Part shown: positions 25,662-32,936 of the stretch, in pieces
Layout of the letters: each line of letters begins with the position of its first letter
Position numbering within the stretch: position 1 is the stretch's first letter
Origin: Evansella sp. AB-P1
GTDB lineage: Bacteria; Bacillota; Bacilli; Bacillales; Salisediminibacteriaceae
Length of the DNA: 64,000 bases
NCBI RefSeq assembly: GCF_029688925.1
Contig: NZ_JARUKY010000013.1
Coordinates: 1-64,000, forward strand
Reading direction: 5' to 3'
Program-made: the position numbers and the translations under genes
The notes under the pieces: generated by a model
Seen by the model: only the letters and a program-made list of their open reading frames with translations
Told to the model about the DNA's origin: nothing
Database searches by the model: none

Positions 25662-25751
25662 ATGCCCCGTAAATATCGTAAAATCATTATTTATGTGATG
25701 GTAGCCATTATGTTTTTTGGTACTGTATTAACTGGTCTTGCCTTTTTCTAA
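25662..25751 (+). CDS. prli42: Prli42-like membrane micropeptide
   Basis: 29 codons: a basic N-terminus (MPRKYRK) and one membrane helix (IIIYVMVAIMFFGTVLTGLAFF). It is preceded by a perfect ribosome site (AAGGAGGTAAG, seven bases). Length, charge pattern and position between the YkuD/YqjA genes and the mutase operon fit Prli42, the membrane peptide that anchors the stressosome in Listeria and is conserved in Bacillus. It is too short for usual gene calling. Its regulatory role in this organism is inference from the family. Confidence 0.8.
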   Translation: MPRKYRKIIIYVMVAIMFFGTVLTGLAFF

Positions 25752-25854
25752 GACAAACTGTCCTATAGTCAAAGGTAATTTGTTAGTGCATGATTAGCTA
25801 TCGAAGCATAGTGTTATTTAGATCTTTTCCTGTTTAAAATAAACATTAAATAAG
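25752..25854. other. intergenic, start of a 374-base gap
   Basis: Nothing identifiable between the micropeptide stop and the interspersed repeat that starts near 25855. The rest of the gap is the repeat and a terminator. Confidence 0.4.
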
Positions 25855-26028
25855 AAAGTGCAAGGCGCCCTCTCATCCAAAATGTAATGATCTCGTCATT
25901 TAAAAGTGCATTTTGCTTTTATTAGGACAGGTTATTTGACAAGAGGTGATGGCGCCTCAATTTATCCTAAGAACGCCCACGTCCTGTGGGCAACGGCTAA
26001 ATCATCGTTGTCCTGACTCCTCGACAAC
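25855..26028. repeat. interspersed repeat, type A1
   Basis: Contains GGTTATTTGAC, GATGGCGCCTCAATTTA, CCTAAGAACGCCCACGTC, the hairpin CCCACGTCCTGTGGG and TAAATCATCG in the same order as the copy at 50950-51073. It is non-coding and lies between genes. The second half (25930-26010) is the best conserved part. Confidence 0.75.
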
Positions 26029-26062
26029 GTTAGAAAATTAATAAATTCTTATCTTTGTATAC

Positions 26063-26090
26063 AAAGGGGCAGCCCTAGAGCTGCCCCTTT
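26063..26090. terminator. terminator of the L,D-transpeptidase gene
   Basis: AAAGGGGCAGC / GCTGCCCCTTT perfect 11-bp stem with a T tail in the minus direction. Confidence 0.85.
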
Positions 26091-26125
26091 GGAATGTATA
26101 TGTGAAAATATATCCTTTTATTTAC

Positions 26126-26644
26126 TTAATTCGCTATTGCCCCTTGCTTTTTCCCTAATTCTTCAAAGCTTTCATCGCTTGAAACAATATAAATTTTTGT
26201 ACCAATAGGAACTTCCTCAAATAGTATTTCTACATCCTCATTTTTCATCCTTACACATCCCATTGTTACTTCATTTCCAATAGAATCAGGATTATTCGTT
26301 CCATGGACACCGTATATTCTTCCATCTGTATCTTTTGCATCAAACCCTATCCATCGTGTCCCTAGTGGATTATTCTTATCTCCACCTTGTATATCCTTTT
26401 TACGATAATAAGGGTTTACAGCCTTCACAATGACAGTATGTTCCCCTTCAGGAGTTTGATTATCAACCTTTCCAGTAGCAACGCTATATACCTGTTTTAC
26501 TTCTCCCTCTAATATATAAGCTAATTCATGACTATTTTTATTCACTATCAAATAAGGGTCACCTACAAGTGGATTTTCCCCTATTGGCCATATGGGAGAG
26601 ATAACTAATACAATGGATAAGATAATCGATATCACGATTCTCAC
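26126..26644 (-). CDS. L,D-transpeptidase (YkuD domain), secreted
   Basis: 172 residues. An N-terminal signal-like hydrophobic helix (IVISIILSIVLVISPIWPI) is followed by the YkuD catalytic domain: PYLIVNKNSHELAYI, PEGEHTV, GVHGTNNPDSIG (His114) and TMGCVRM with the nucleophile Cys130. It forms or edits 3-3 cross-links in peptidoglycan, or acts in spore coat or cortex. It has no LysM domain, unlike B. subtilis YkuD, and so is a minimal version. The start is GTG with AGAAGG close upstream, so the exact start is less certain. Confidence 0.85.
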   Translation of the reverse strand: MRIVISIILSIVLVISPIWPIGENPLVGDPYLIVNKNSHELAYILEGEVKQVYSVATGKVDNQTPEGEHTVIVKAVNPYYRKKDIQGGDKNNPLGTRWIGFDAKDTDGRIYGVHGTNNPDSIGNEVTMGCVRMKNEDVEILFEEVPIGTKIYIVSSDESFEELGKKQGAIAN

Positions 26645-26702
26645 TGCCTTCTATAAGTTGTTTTTTCGTATTCTTAGTTGTTACAGAAGGCACCTCTTTT
26701 AT

Positions 26703-27671
26703 TCATCTAAAAATTGAATAATTTTGTATCGGTTTAAATTGCTGCTTAATAAGCAAATATTGTTCTATTTCATAGGCAAGATAAAAAAGGGCAGATCGAG
26801 CTTTAAATTCCATCCTTGTTTTTGGTAGAGGCATTTCATTAAAAACTTCACGTATATTATCGAGCTTTTCTATAAAAAAATAAGCTGTGTTTTTTGGAGT
26901 AACACCTTCACTAAGCTCTTCCATGAATTCTCCAATCATTTCACCTTGTTTAATTTGAACTTCTATTGTGGTAAGAAGTGGCATCATTCTTTCAATAATT
27001 TCCAATTGCTTTCCTCTCATTTCAAAATAATGAAAATATTGATCATCATATCGTAAAATGTGATTATCTAAATTTTGCATTGCTATTTCTTGGGCAGCAT
27101 CTAGCAATTTTGCTGCATCAGCAATTTCTTTCCCATCCCAATCCCTATCTCCATAGCGAACATAAATTGCAAATTCATGAAATATTTTAGAATATAGCCT
27201 TTCTACTTGTTGTTGCCTCTTTTGCAGGTCTCTTTCCACACTTGGCATATAAGCATTCATTAATAAAGCGCAGACTATCCCAATGATTATCAGTGCAAGT
27301 TCATTTATAATTAAATCTGTCGTTACATAGCCTGTTGAGTATAAATGTAAAATAATAACCGAGCTAGTTACAATACCATCTTGAATTTTTAGAAAGACAG
27401 TTGTGGGGATAAATAGTAGTAATAAAAGTCCAAGTGACAAAGGATTGTACCCAATAAGTTCAAAGAATACAACTCCAAATAAGAGGCCAATGAAGCAGGC
27501 AGAAAGTCGAATCCATGAAAGTTGAAATGATTTTCTCCGAGTTTTCTGGATACTTAAAATAGTAATAATTCCTGCAGAAACATAAAAATCTAATTGTAGA
27601 AACTGTGCAATTGCTATAGCCAAAGCAGCACCTAGGGCTGTCTTTATTGTACGGGATCCTATTCGAAACAT
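26703..27671 (-). CDS. yqjA: YqjA-like membrane protein, aromatic acid exporter family
   Basis: 322 residues. Four to five membrane helices lie in the first 145 residues, beginning GSRTIKTALGAALAIAIAQFL, typical of ArAE/FUSC-type half transporters. A soluble helical C-terminal domain (about 150-322, LQKRQQQVERLYSKIFHEF and an EQYLLIK tail) corresponds to DUF939. The family is linked to export of aromatic or other organic acids, but YqjA function is not proven. Start ATG follows GAGGTGAAG. It lies downstream of tRNA-Arg but behind a terminator. Confidence 0.82.
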   Translation of the reverse strand: MFRIGSRTIKTALGAALAIAIAQFLQLDFYVSAGIITILSIQKTRRKSFQLSWIRLSACFIGLLFGVVFFELIGYNPLSLGLLLLLFIPTTVFLKIQDGIVTSSVIILHLYSTGYVTTDLIINELALIIIGIVCALLMNAYMPSVERDLQKRQQQVERLYSKIFHEFAIYVRYGDRDWDGKEIADAAKLLDAAQEIAMQNLDNHILRYDDQYFHYFEMRGKQLEIIERMMPLLTTIEVQIKQGEMIGEFMEELSEGVTPKNTAYFFIEKLDNIREVFNEMPLPKTRMEFKARSALFYLAYEIEQYLLIKQQFKPIQNYSIFR

Positions 27672-27701
27672 GACTTCACCTCATAGAACGGATGATAAAA
27701 G

Positions 27702-27730
27702 AAAACTCCAGTTTTTTATACTGGAGTTTT
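27702..27730 (-). terminator. tRNA-Arg terminator
   Basis: Perfect 10-bp stem AAAACTCCAG / CTGGAGTTTT downstream of the tRNA on the minus strand. Confidence 0.8.
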
Positions 27731-27745
27731 GACTGTTTATATGTA

Positions 27746-27820
27746 TGGCGCGCCCACCAGGATTCGAACCCAGAACGCGAGAGCCGAAATCTCGTGTGAT
27801 ATCCATTTCACCATAGGCGC
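27746..27820 (-). tRNA. tRNA-Arg (anticodon UCG)
   Basis: Minus-strand cloverleaf of 75 bases with an encoded CCA end. The acceptor stem is GCGCCTA / TGGGCGC with discriminator G. The D arm is GTGA...TCAC. The anticodon stem is CGAGA / TCTCG around the loop TTTCGGC, so the anticodon is UCG (reads CGA and probably other CGN codons). The T arm is CTGGG-TTCGAAT-CCTGG. It is a single tRNA, not part of an rRNA cluster. Confidence 0.93.
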
Positions 27821-27898
27821 AAAAACGGACGAATTTCCCGTCCGTACTATAGGAGTATAACAATTCATTTATAAAAAATCAAGTCATTCTTTATCCGT

Positions 27899-28246
27899 TC
27901 AAACCTCATCATTAAACATTTCTTCAAATCGTTCATTTAATTGATCTTGTGAATATCCTAATTCTCCAAGTCTACCTGTGAAGTTTTGTCCCCAAAGAGA
28001 AAGCCGTTGGGCAATTTTCTTATATTTCTTTGCTGCTGATCCTTTCTCTTCCTTTGCTCTTGAATCTGCATTTGACATGACATTTTCCGCTATAAATAAT
28101 GCTCTCCAAAGTGTTTCTTCATCAAATTGATCTGCATTACTATTGAAATATTCAAGTACCTTTTTATAATATGCATCAAATTCTTTAAATTCAATTTCTT
28201 CATTCATATTCAAGTATATATGTATTTGTTTATAAAGTTCATTCAC
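27899..28246 (-). CDS. conserved-looking helical protein of unknown function
   Basis: 115 acidic, helical residues (IEFKEFDAYYKKVLEYF, ETLWRALFIAENVMSNADSRA, KKYKKIAQRLSLWGQNFTGRL). The start is GTG behind AGGAGTG. The good ribosome site and compositional regularity argue for a real gene. The family is not recognised. It lies between the bacilliredoxin gene and the tRNA, all on the minus strand, each with its own spacing. Confidence 0.65.
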   Translation of the reverse strand: MNELYKQIHIYLNMNEEIEFKEFDAYYKKVLEYFNSNADQFDEETLWRALFIAENVMSNADSRAKEEKGSAAKKYKKIAQRLSLWGQNFTGRLGELGYSQDQLNERFEEMFNDEV

Positions 28247-28337
28247 GTTTATTCACTCCTAAGTATCTTTCATTTATTCAAGTCTGAATTATAGCATATA
28301 AAAAAGGAGGCTTCCACCTCCATTTTTAGAATAAATT

Positions 28338-28763
28338 TTATTTAAAATATTGTTCAAAGGCTTTTTCTAACTTTTGAACAACTTCAATGGGTTCATGCCC
28401 TTCAATTTCGTGTCTTTCTACCATTGTTTGTATTTCTCCATCTTTTACTAATGCGAAGGATGGGGAGGATGGTTGATAGCCTTTAAAGTAAGAACGTGCT
28501 TGTTCTGTAGCTTCTTTATCCTGTCCTGCAAATACAGTAACATAGTTATCAGCTTTCACATCAAAGTTTTTTATATAAGCTGCAGATGGTCTTGCAATTC
28601 CTCCTGCACATCCACAAACGGAATTAATCATAACAAATGTTGTTCCTGGATTACTTAAAACTTCATCAACTTCCTCAGGCTTCGTTAACTCTTTATAACC
28701 AGATTCAACCATCTCTTTTCTAGCTGTTTGAACCACATCATTCATGAACATTTGAAAATCCAT
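28338..28763 (-). CDS. brxB: bacilliredoxin (BrxA/BrxB, YqiW-like)
   Basis: 141 residues, DUF1094/bacilliredoxin family. The active-site CGC motif is in NSVCGCAGG (Cys50, Cys52). Flanking FVMIN and GIARPSA match the family, as does [14 protein letters not shown]. It removes bacillithiol from S-bacillithiolated proteins in the cytoplasm after oxidative stress. The location near yqjA agrees with yqiW in B. subtilis. ATG with AAAGGGTG upstream. Confidence 0.92.
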   Translation of the reverse strand: MDFQMFMNDVVQTARKEMVESGYKELTKPEEVDEVLSNPGTTFVMINSVCGCAGGIARPSAAYIKNFDVKADNYVTVFAGQDKEATEQARSYFKGYQPSSPSFALVKDGEIQTMVERHEIEGHEPIEVVQKLEKAFEQYFK

Positions 28764-28869
28764 TTTTCAAATACACCCTTTCATAATTCGATTATCTTCA
28801 TTTTACACTTTAACTATATTGTTTACCACGTTTTTGCATTTGATTATTGTAGGAATTGTTTATACAAGA
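28764..28869. other. intergenic, start of a 622-base gap
   Basis: No gene seen. Most of the remainder of the gap (28870-29292) is made of interspersed repeats, followed by a terminator. Confidence 0.4.
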
Positions 28870-28935
28870 CCCCAGAAGGATGCCAAAACAGGATGGAGGG
28901 GTTAAACCGTTACCCACTGGACGTGGATCGTAACG
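28870..28935 (-). repeat. interspersed repeat core, inverted copy
   Basis: Read on the minus strand it contains CCACGTCCAGTGGGTAACGG, TAACCCCTCCATCCTG and TTGGC. This follows the same order as CCCACGTCCTGTGGGCAACGG...CCATCCTGGC in the copies at 29165-29211 and 42148-42190. It is an inverted and diverged copy. Confidence 0.6.
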
Positions 28936-28966
28936 AATAAATAGTATATCTACAGTATGGCTATTT

Positions 28967-29025
28967 TCAGGGTAGACCACACATGCAAGTGTAAGTTTGC
29001 ACCATGAGGTATGAAAATAATCATT
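28967..29025 (+). repeat. interspersed repeat A2, partial copy
   Basis: TATTTTCAGGGTAGACCA, a palindromic GCAAGTGTAAGTTTGC and ACCATGAGGTATGAAAAT match the left end of the full copy starting near 29060. Confidence 0.7.
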
Positions 29026-29059
29026 TTTGTCAATACTTCATTTTGCTTTTATACCGCGT

Positions 29060-29292
29060 ATTTTCAGGGTAGATCACAAATGCAAATGGAGATTTGCACC
29101 ATGAGGGATGAAAATTTTCTATTTAGAGGGTGTTCATCCGTTGCATGTGGACCAATTACGCCTAAATGCAACCCACGTCCTGTGGACAACGGCGTAATCC
29201 TGCCATCCTGGCTTTGTGAGCAATGTTTCAGCTACCGCTATTCCCACTGGAGTCGCCGCATTCCTCTCCTGAACCTGTTTTTATTTTCAGTA
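29060..29292 (+). repeat. interspersed repeat A2, full copy
   Basis: Begins TATTTTCAGGGTAGATCAC, then ATGCAAATGGAGATTTGC, CACCATGAGGGATGAAAAT, TTCATCCGTTGCA, CCAATTACGCCTAA, the hairpin CCCACGTCCTGTGGA, CAACGGCGTAATCCT and CCATCCTGGCT. It ends CTGAACCTGTTTTTATTTTCAG. The same order occurs at 42010-42325. Non-coding; the open frame across it is incidental. Confidence 0.75.
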
Positions 29293-29301
29293 GACAAAAA
29301 G

Positions 29302-29336
29302 AAAAGAACAGACCATACGAATAGTCTGTTCTTTTT
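29302..29336. terminator. terminator of the zinc-binding lipoprotein gene
   Basis: 12-bp stem AAAAGAACAGAC / GTCTGTTCTTTT with T runs on both strands, downstream of the gene at 29386. Confidence 0.8.
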
Positions 29337-29385
29337 GAAACAATTTTTATTGGATACTGTAAATGAAATTTCTCTTACTTATATA

Positions 29386-30735
29386 TTACTGTAATGCTGT
29401 TCTTAAAGTCTCTAAGTTCTTTCTCATTAAACTAAAATAGTCTTCTCCTGCTTCAATTTCCTCAGGCATTAATGTTTCTAAATTGTGTAACCATAATGCT
29501 TCGGCTCCCACTTCTTCACGTACCGTTTCAGCAACATTAACTTGTATGTTTTGCTCAAACATTACATAATTAATTTCTTCCGATTGTAAAAACTCCATTG
29601 TTTCTTGCATTTGTCTGATGGATGGTTCATTCGTTGGAGAAATACCTGTTATACCAACTTGATGAATGCCATATCTTTCATCCCAATATCCATATCCTGC
29701 ATGTGAAACTACAATAGTATCCTTTGAAATTTCACCTTTCATTTCTAAAAATTCTTGATCAAGTTCTTCTAAATCGTGTTTTAAAGCATCAAAATTCTCG
29801 GCAAATATCTCTTCTAAATCCGGACGAATCTCCACTAGCGCATTTTTTATATTTTCAGCCATTTGAATTGCACGAAGTGGATCTAACCAAATGTGAGGGT
29901 CTTCATCACCATGTGAATGCCCGTGGTCATCATCTTCGTTATGTCCATGGTCATCTTCGTTGTTATGTCCGTGTTCGTCATTATGTCCATGGTCATCTTC
30001 GTTGTTATGTCCATGGTCACCTTCGTTGTTATGTCCGTGATCATCATTATGTCCATGGTCATCTTCGTTGTGGCCGTGATCGTCGTTATGTCCATGGTCA
30101 TCTTCGTTGTGGCCGTGATCATCATTATGTCCATGATCATCTTCGTTGTGACCGTGATCGTCATTATGTCCATGATCATCTTCGTTGTGACCGTGATCGT
30201 CATTATGTCCATGATCATCTTCGTTGTGACCGTGATCGTCATTATGTCCATGATCATCTTCGTTGTGACCGTGATCATCATTATGTCCATGATCATCTTC
30301 GTTGTGACCGTGATCATCATTATGTCCATGATCATCTTCGTTGTCATGATCATGGTCATGATCGTAGTCAATAAAAGAAATGCCAGTAGAAGCAGTAAGT
30401 ATCGCTACATCCCCTTCAATTATATCCTTAATTGTTTCAGCAAATCCTTCAAATCCTGCACCATTATAAATAAATAAATCTCCTTCTGTAATCTCAATCA
30501 TTTGATTTGCTGTAGGATCAAAGGAATGTGCATCTGTTCCAGCAGGAATAATATTTGTTACTTCAACATATTCCCCACCTATACGATTTGTAAAATCCTC
30601 CAAAGGAAATAAAGTTGTATAAACTTTTATCGTTTCGTCTGCAGTTTCACTAGAATTAACTTCATCTTGTCCGCAAGCTGCAAGAACAGTTGATAAAAGA
30701 AAAATAAATGAAAATAAGATCAATATGCGTTTCAT
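29386..30735 (-). CDS. zinc ABC transporter substrate-binding lipoprotein with extended His-rich loop (ZnuA-like)
   Basis: 449 residues. It has a lipoprotein signal (lipobox LAAC, Cys21) and the cluster A-I metal-binding fold: VYTTLFPLEDFTNRIGG, AGTDAHSFDP (metal His), PHIWLDPLRAIQMAENI (metal His), VSHAGYGYWDERYGI (metal His) and TLMPEEIEAGEDYFSLM (metal Asp region). Between about residues 124 and 278 is an exceptionally long His/Asp/Gly/Asn tract, built from a 13-residue unit (EDDHGHNDDHGHN) repeated seven times plus degenerate copies; typical ZnuA loops are 20-40 residues. Two Zur-type operators precede it. No permease or ATPase gene is adjacent. It captures Zn2+ outside the membrane. Confidence 0.92.
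   Translation of the reverse strand: MKRILILFSFIFLLSTVLAACGQDEVNSSETADETIKVYTTLFPLEDFTNRIGGEYVEVTNIIPAGTDAHSFDPTANQMIEITEGDLFIYNGAGFEGFAETIKDIIEGDVAILTASTGISFIDYDHDHDHDNEDDHGHNDDHGHNEDDHGHNDDHGHNEDDHGHNDDHGHNEDDHGHNDDHGHNEDDHGHNDDHGHNEDDHGHNDDHGHNEDDHGHNDDHGHNEDDHGHNDDHGHNNEGDHGHNNEDDHGHNDEHGHNNEDDHGHNEDDDHGHSHGDEDPHIWLDPLRAIQMAENIKNALVEIRPDLEEIFAENFDALKHDLEELDQEFLEMKGEISKDTIVVSHAGYGYWDERYGIHQVGITGISPTNEPSIRQMQETMEFLQSEEINYVMFEQNIQVNVAETVREEVGAEALWLHNLETLMPEEIEAGEDYFSLMRKNLETLRTALQ
30070..30342. repeat. seven tandem 39-bp repeats in the His-rich loop
   Basis: Seven consecutive 39-base units (on the plus strand beginning GTGRCCGTGATCRTC and ending CATCTTCGTT) differ at only a few positions. 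They encode the 13-residue His/Asp motif. Their low divergence suggests recent expansion by slippage or unequal exchange. Degenerate units continue to about 29905. Confidence 0.9.
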
Positions 30736-30750
30736 AATTTCTGTCCCCTT

Positions 30751-30805
30751 TCGTAATCATTACGTTTTATAAACCCAATGAGGATTATATCGTAAAAATT
30801 ACGAT
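30751..30805 (-). promoter_or_regulatory. two Zur-type operators
   Basis: TCGTAATCATTACGT at 30751-30765 and ATCGTAAAAATTACGAT at 30789-30805 are palindromes of the Bacillus Zur-box type (consensus about TCGTAATnATTACGA). The first ends 16 bases from the start codon, between promoter and ribosome site. Expected effect: repression when zinc is plentiful. Confidence 0.8.
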
Positions 30806-31054
30806 TTGTAAATAAGAATTACTACGATTAACAAAAATAATAATACTCTTTACAGGGCAACAAAATTACTTAAACCAAAAAACACCTTAAATTTTGTCTA
30901 CTACAATAATGAGTAACTCGAAAATTAGAAAGGACTTGGACTAATTCATCCAAGCGTTCCATTAAAAGCAAGTTAAATTAAATTTTTCACACTATTATAT
31001 TCCTTACCTCCAACTCTTAATACCCTTCTTTGTACCATTGGCCCTGTTCTTTTC
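30806..31054. other. intergenic, rest of a 319-base gap
   Basis: No gene seen. A partial third Zur-like half site (ATTACTACGATT, about 30818-30829) may be present, and the promoter of the zinc-binding protein gene should lie here. Confidence 0.35.
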
Positions 31055-31531
31055 CTATTCTCCTTTTAACATTTTTAGATGATTTTCATTCCATTGCTTA
31101 TGTAGCTGGAGCAATAGTGGCAATAGGGATTCAATTTTTTCTGAATCTCTTTTATTTACAGCATCAAGGAACATCTCTTGATATCTTTTATGCTTTTCTT
31201 TCCATGCTTTCGTTATTTCGCAATCCTCTATTTCTTTCCCTTCTTTTTTCATTTCTTTTATTTTTTTATGAATTGCCTCTCTATCTCTAACAATCTCCCT
31301 CCATTCTTCTTTTAATTCAGGAGAATGCTTTTCAATAAGAAGCTCATAGTAATATTGCAAATGCACCTTTATCATCTCATGATGGTGTGTAACCTGTTCA
31401 TGATTCATTTCACACTCATTTTCATCACATCTTTCATCTAAATCATCTGCCAAAATAGTACTTGTGAAAAAATTTCCTATCATTACTAAACTACAGAAGA
31501 AAAATATCATTTTTTTCAAAATCAACGCCAT
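31055..31531 (-). CDS. secreted helical protein of unknown function
   Basis: About 158 residues from ATG 31531. The longer frame to 31594 would start inside the bkdB terminator and is unlikely. GAGAGG is very close to this ATG, so an internal start (TTG or ATG a few codons later) is possible. The signal peptide is IFFFCSLVMIGNFFTSTILA. The mature part is charged and helical, with a Cys/His-rich start (DERCDENECEMNHEQVTHHHEM) that could bind metal, and long Lys/Glu helices. It lies between the bkd operon and the zinc-binding lipoprotein gene. Family not recognised. Confidence 0.6.
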   Translation of the reverse strand: MALILKKMIFFFCSLVMIGNFFTSTILADDLDERCDENECEMNHEQVTHHHEMIKVHLQYYYELLIEKHSPELKEEWREIVRDREAIHKKIKEMKKEGKEIEDCEITKAWKEKHKRYQEMFLDAVNKRDSEKIESLLPLLLQLHKQWNENHLKMLKGE

Positions 31532-31582
31532 CCTCTCACATTTTCCATTAGTATGTACGAATAGGAACAAGTTATTCTCATT

Positions 31583-31617
31583 AAAAAGAGCCAAGTACTC
31601 CTTAGAGTAAATGGCCC
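31583..31617 (-). terminator. bkd operon terminator
   Basis: Stem GAGCCAAGTACTC / GAGTAAATGGCCC around CTTA with a T run on the minus strand, just after bkdB. Confidence 0.7.
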
Positions 31618-31627
31618 ATTGAATATA

Positions 31628-32908
31628 TTAATAAATATTTGTATTCTTTTCATTCACATTTTCTAAGCTATTTTTTATGTGTCCTAGGAATTTACCACAA
31701 ATCAAACCATCTAACAATCGGTGATCAATTGACATGCATAAATTCACCATATGTCTAATAGCAATTGCATCATTTTCTAAAACGACTGGACGTTTTACAA
31801 TAGATTCTACTGAAAGAATAGCTGCTTGCGGATAATTAATAATTGGCTGTGATTGGATGGAACCAAAGGAGCCAGTATTATTAACAGTAAAGGTGCCCCC
31901 CTGCATATCCTCTTGAGTTAATGCATTTGTTCGACACTTTGTAGCTAGTTCATGAATATCCCTAGCTAATCCCTTAATTGTTTTTTCATCTGCATGCTTA
32001 ATAACTGGAACAAATAAATCCTTTTCCGTGGCTACAGCTAGAGATATGTGAACATCTTTGTTACGAATAATTTTGTCTCCTGCCCACATTGAATTTACTT
32101 CCGGATATGCTTTAAGAGCATCTACTGCTGCTTTTACGAAAAATGGCAGGAACGTTAACTTCAATTCTTCCTTTTGTAAAAAATCATTTTTTACTTTATT
32201 TCGATAATTGACAAGATCTGTCACATCTACCTCAATCATCATCCAAGCATGAGGGGCTTCATGCTTTGACTTAACCATGTTATTAGCGATTGCTTTCCGT
32301 ACACCACTTATAGGTATTTCTTCTACCCGGCCTTTTTTAGTAACAATAGACGATGTTGATTGAACTGTAGATTTCTTACTATCCTGTCCAGTCTGATCCT
32401 CTATTGCTACACCTTTTTCTTTTCCTTGTCCTTTTGGTATATTTCCAGCTTCCATTAAAGCTAGTAAATCCTTTCTAGTAATCCTACCACCTCGACCACT
32501 ACCCTCCACTTGCTCTAAATCTATGTCATTCTCTTGGGCTAATCTTAGAACAGCAGGTGAATAGCGGCGCTTGTTAGATCCATTCTCTCTTTCCTTGTTT
32601 ACTTCTGCAGCCTTTTCTACTTCGTCTGGTTTTGTCTTCTCCCCTGGAACTTCTTCTTCATTTGTTTCTCCAGCTACAGACATAATACATATAACTTCTC
32701 CTACAGCAATTGTTTCATCCTCTGCAACAACTAATTCATGAATTGTCCCTGCATGGGAAGAGGGTATTTCTGCATTTACTTTATCTGTCATGACTTCTGC
32801 TATTGGATCATATTTATTTACTTCATCTCCAGGCTTTACAAGCCATTTTGTAATTGTACCCTCTGTTACACTTTCCCCCAATTGGGGCATCGTAATATTA
32901 GTGGCCAT
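31628..32908 (-). CDS. bkdB: branched-chain 2-oxo acid dehydrogenase E2 (lipoamide acyltransferase)
   Basis: 426 residues. The lipoyl domain is at 1-77 with the modified lysine in MTDKVNAEI (Lys43). After an Ala/Glu-rich linker comes the peripheral subunit-binding domain (about 112-150, YSPAVLRLAQENDIDLEQVEGSGRGGRITRKD). The catalytic acyltransferase domain spans about 195-420, with CMSIDHRLLDG near the end (His and Asp). It transfers isobutyryl, isovaleryl or 2-methylbutyryl groups to CoA. Last gene of the bkd operon. Supplies branched acyl-CoA for energy and for branched membrane fatty acids. Confidence 0.95.
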   Translation of the reverse strand: MATNITMPQLGESVTEGTITKWLVKPGDEVNKYDPIAEVMTDKVNAEIPSSHAGTIHELVVAEDETIAVGEVICIMSVAGETNEEEVPGEKTKPDEVEKAAEVNKERENGSNKRRYSPAVLRLAQENDIDLEQVEGSGRGGRITRKDLLALMEAGNIPKGQGKEKGVAIEDQTGQDSKKSTVQSTSSIVTKKGRVEEIPISGVRKAIANNMVKSKHEAPHAWMMIEVDVTDLVNYRNKVKNDFLQKEELKLTFLPFFVKAAVDALKAYPEVNSMWAGDKIIRNKDVHISLAVATEKDLFVPVIKHADEKTIKGLARDIHELATKCRTNALTQEDMQGGTFTVNNTGSFGSIQSQPIINYPQAAILSVESIVKRPVVLENDAIAIRHMVNLCMSIDHRLLDGLICGKFLGHIKNSLENVNEKNTNIY

Positions 32909-32936
32909 TCAGTTGGCACCTCCTTGAAGGTAAACA

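Noticed and set aside
27681-27863. 60-codon minus-strand frame
   Set aside because: Overlaps the tRNA-Arg gene and its terminator.
29011-29394. 127-codon forward frame
   Set aside because: Runs over the interspersed repeat and a terminator; the corresponding frame is not kept in the copy at 42010.
29724-30477. Long open frames on both strands across the His-rich tract
   Set aside because: They are shadows of the 39-bp repeats inside the ZnuA-like gene, whose signal peptide and metal-ligand motifs fix the true frame.
31532-31594. Longer N-terminus of the secreted helical protein
   Set aside because: It would start within the bkd operon terminator hairpin and would place extra residues before an otherwise clean signal peptide.
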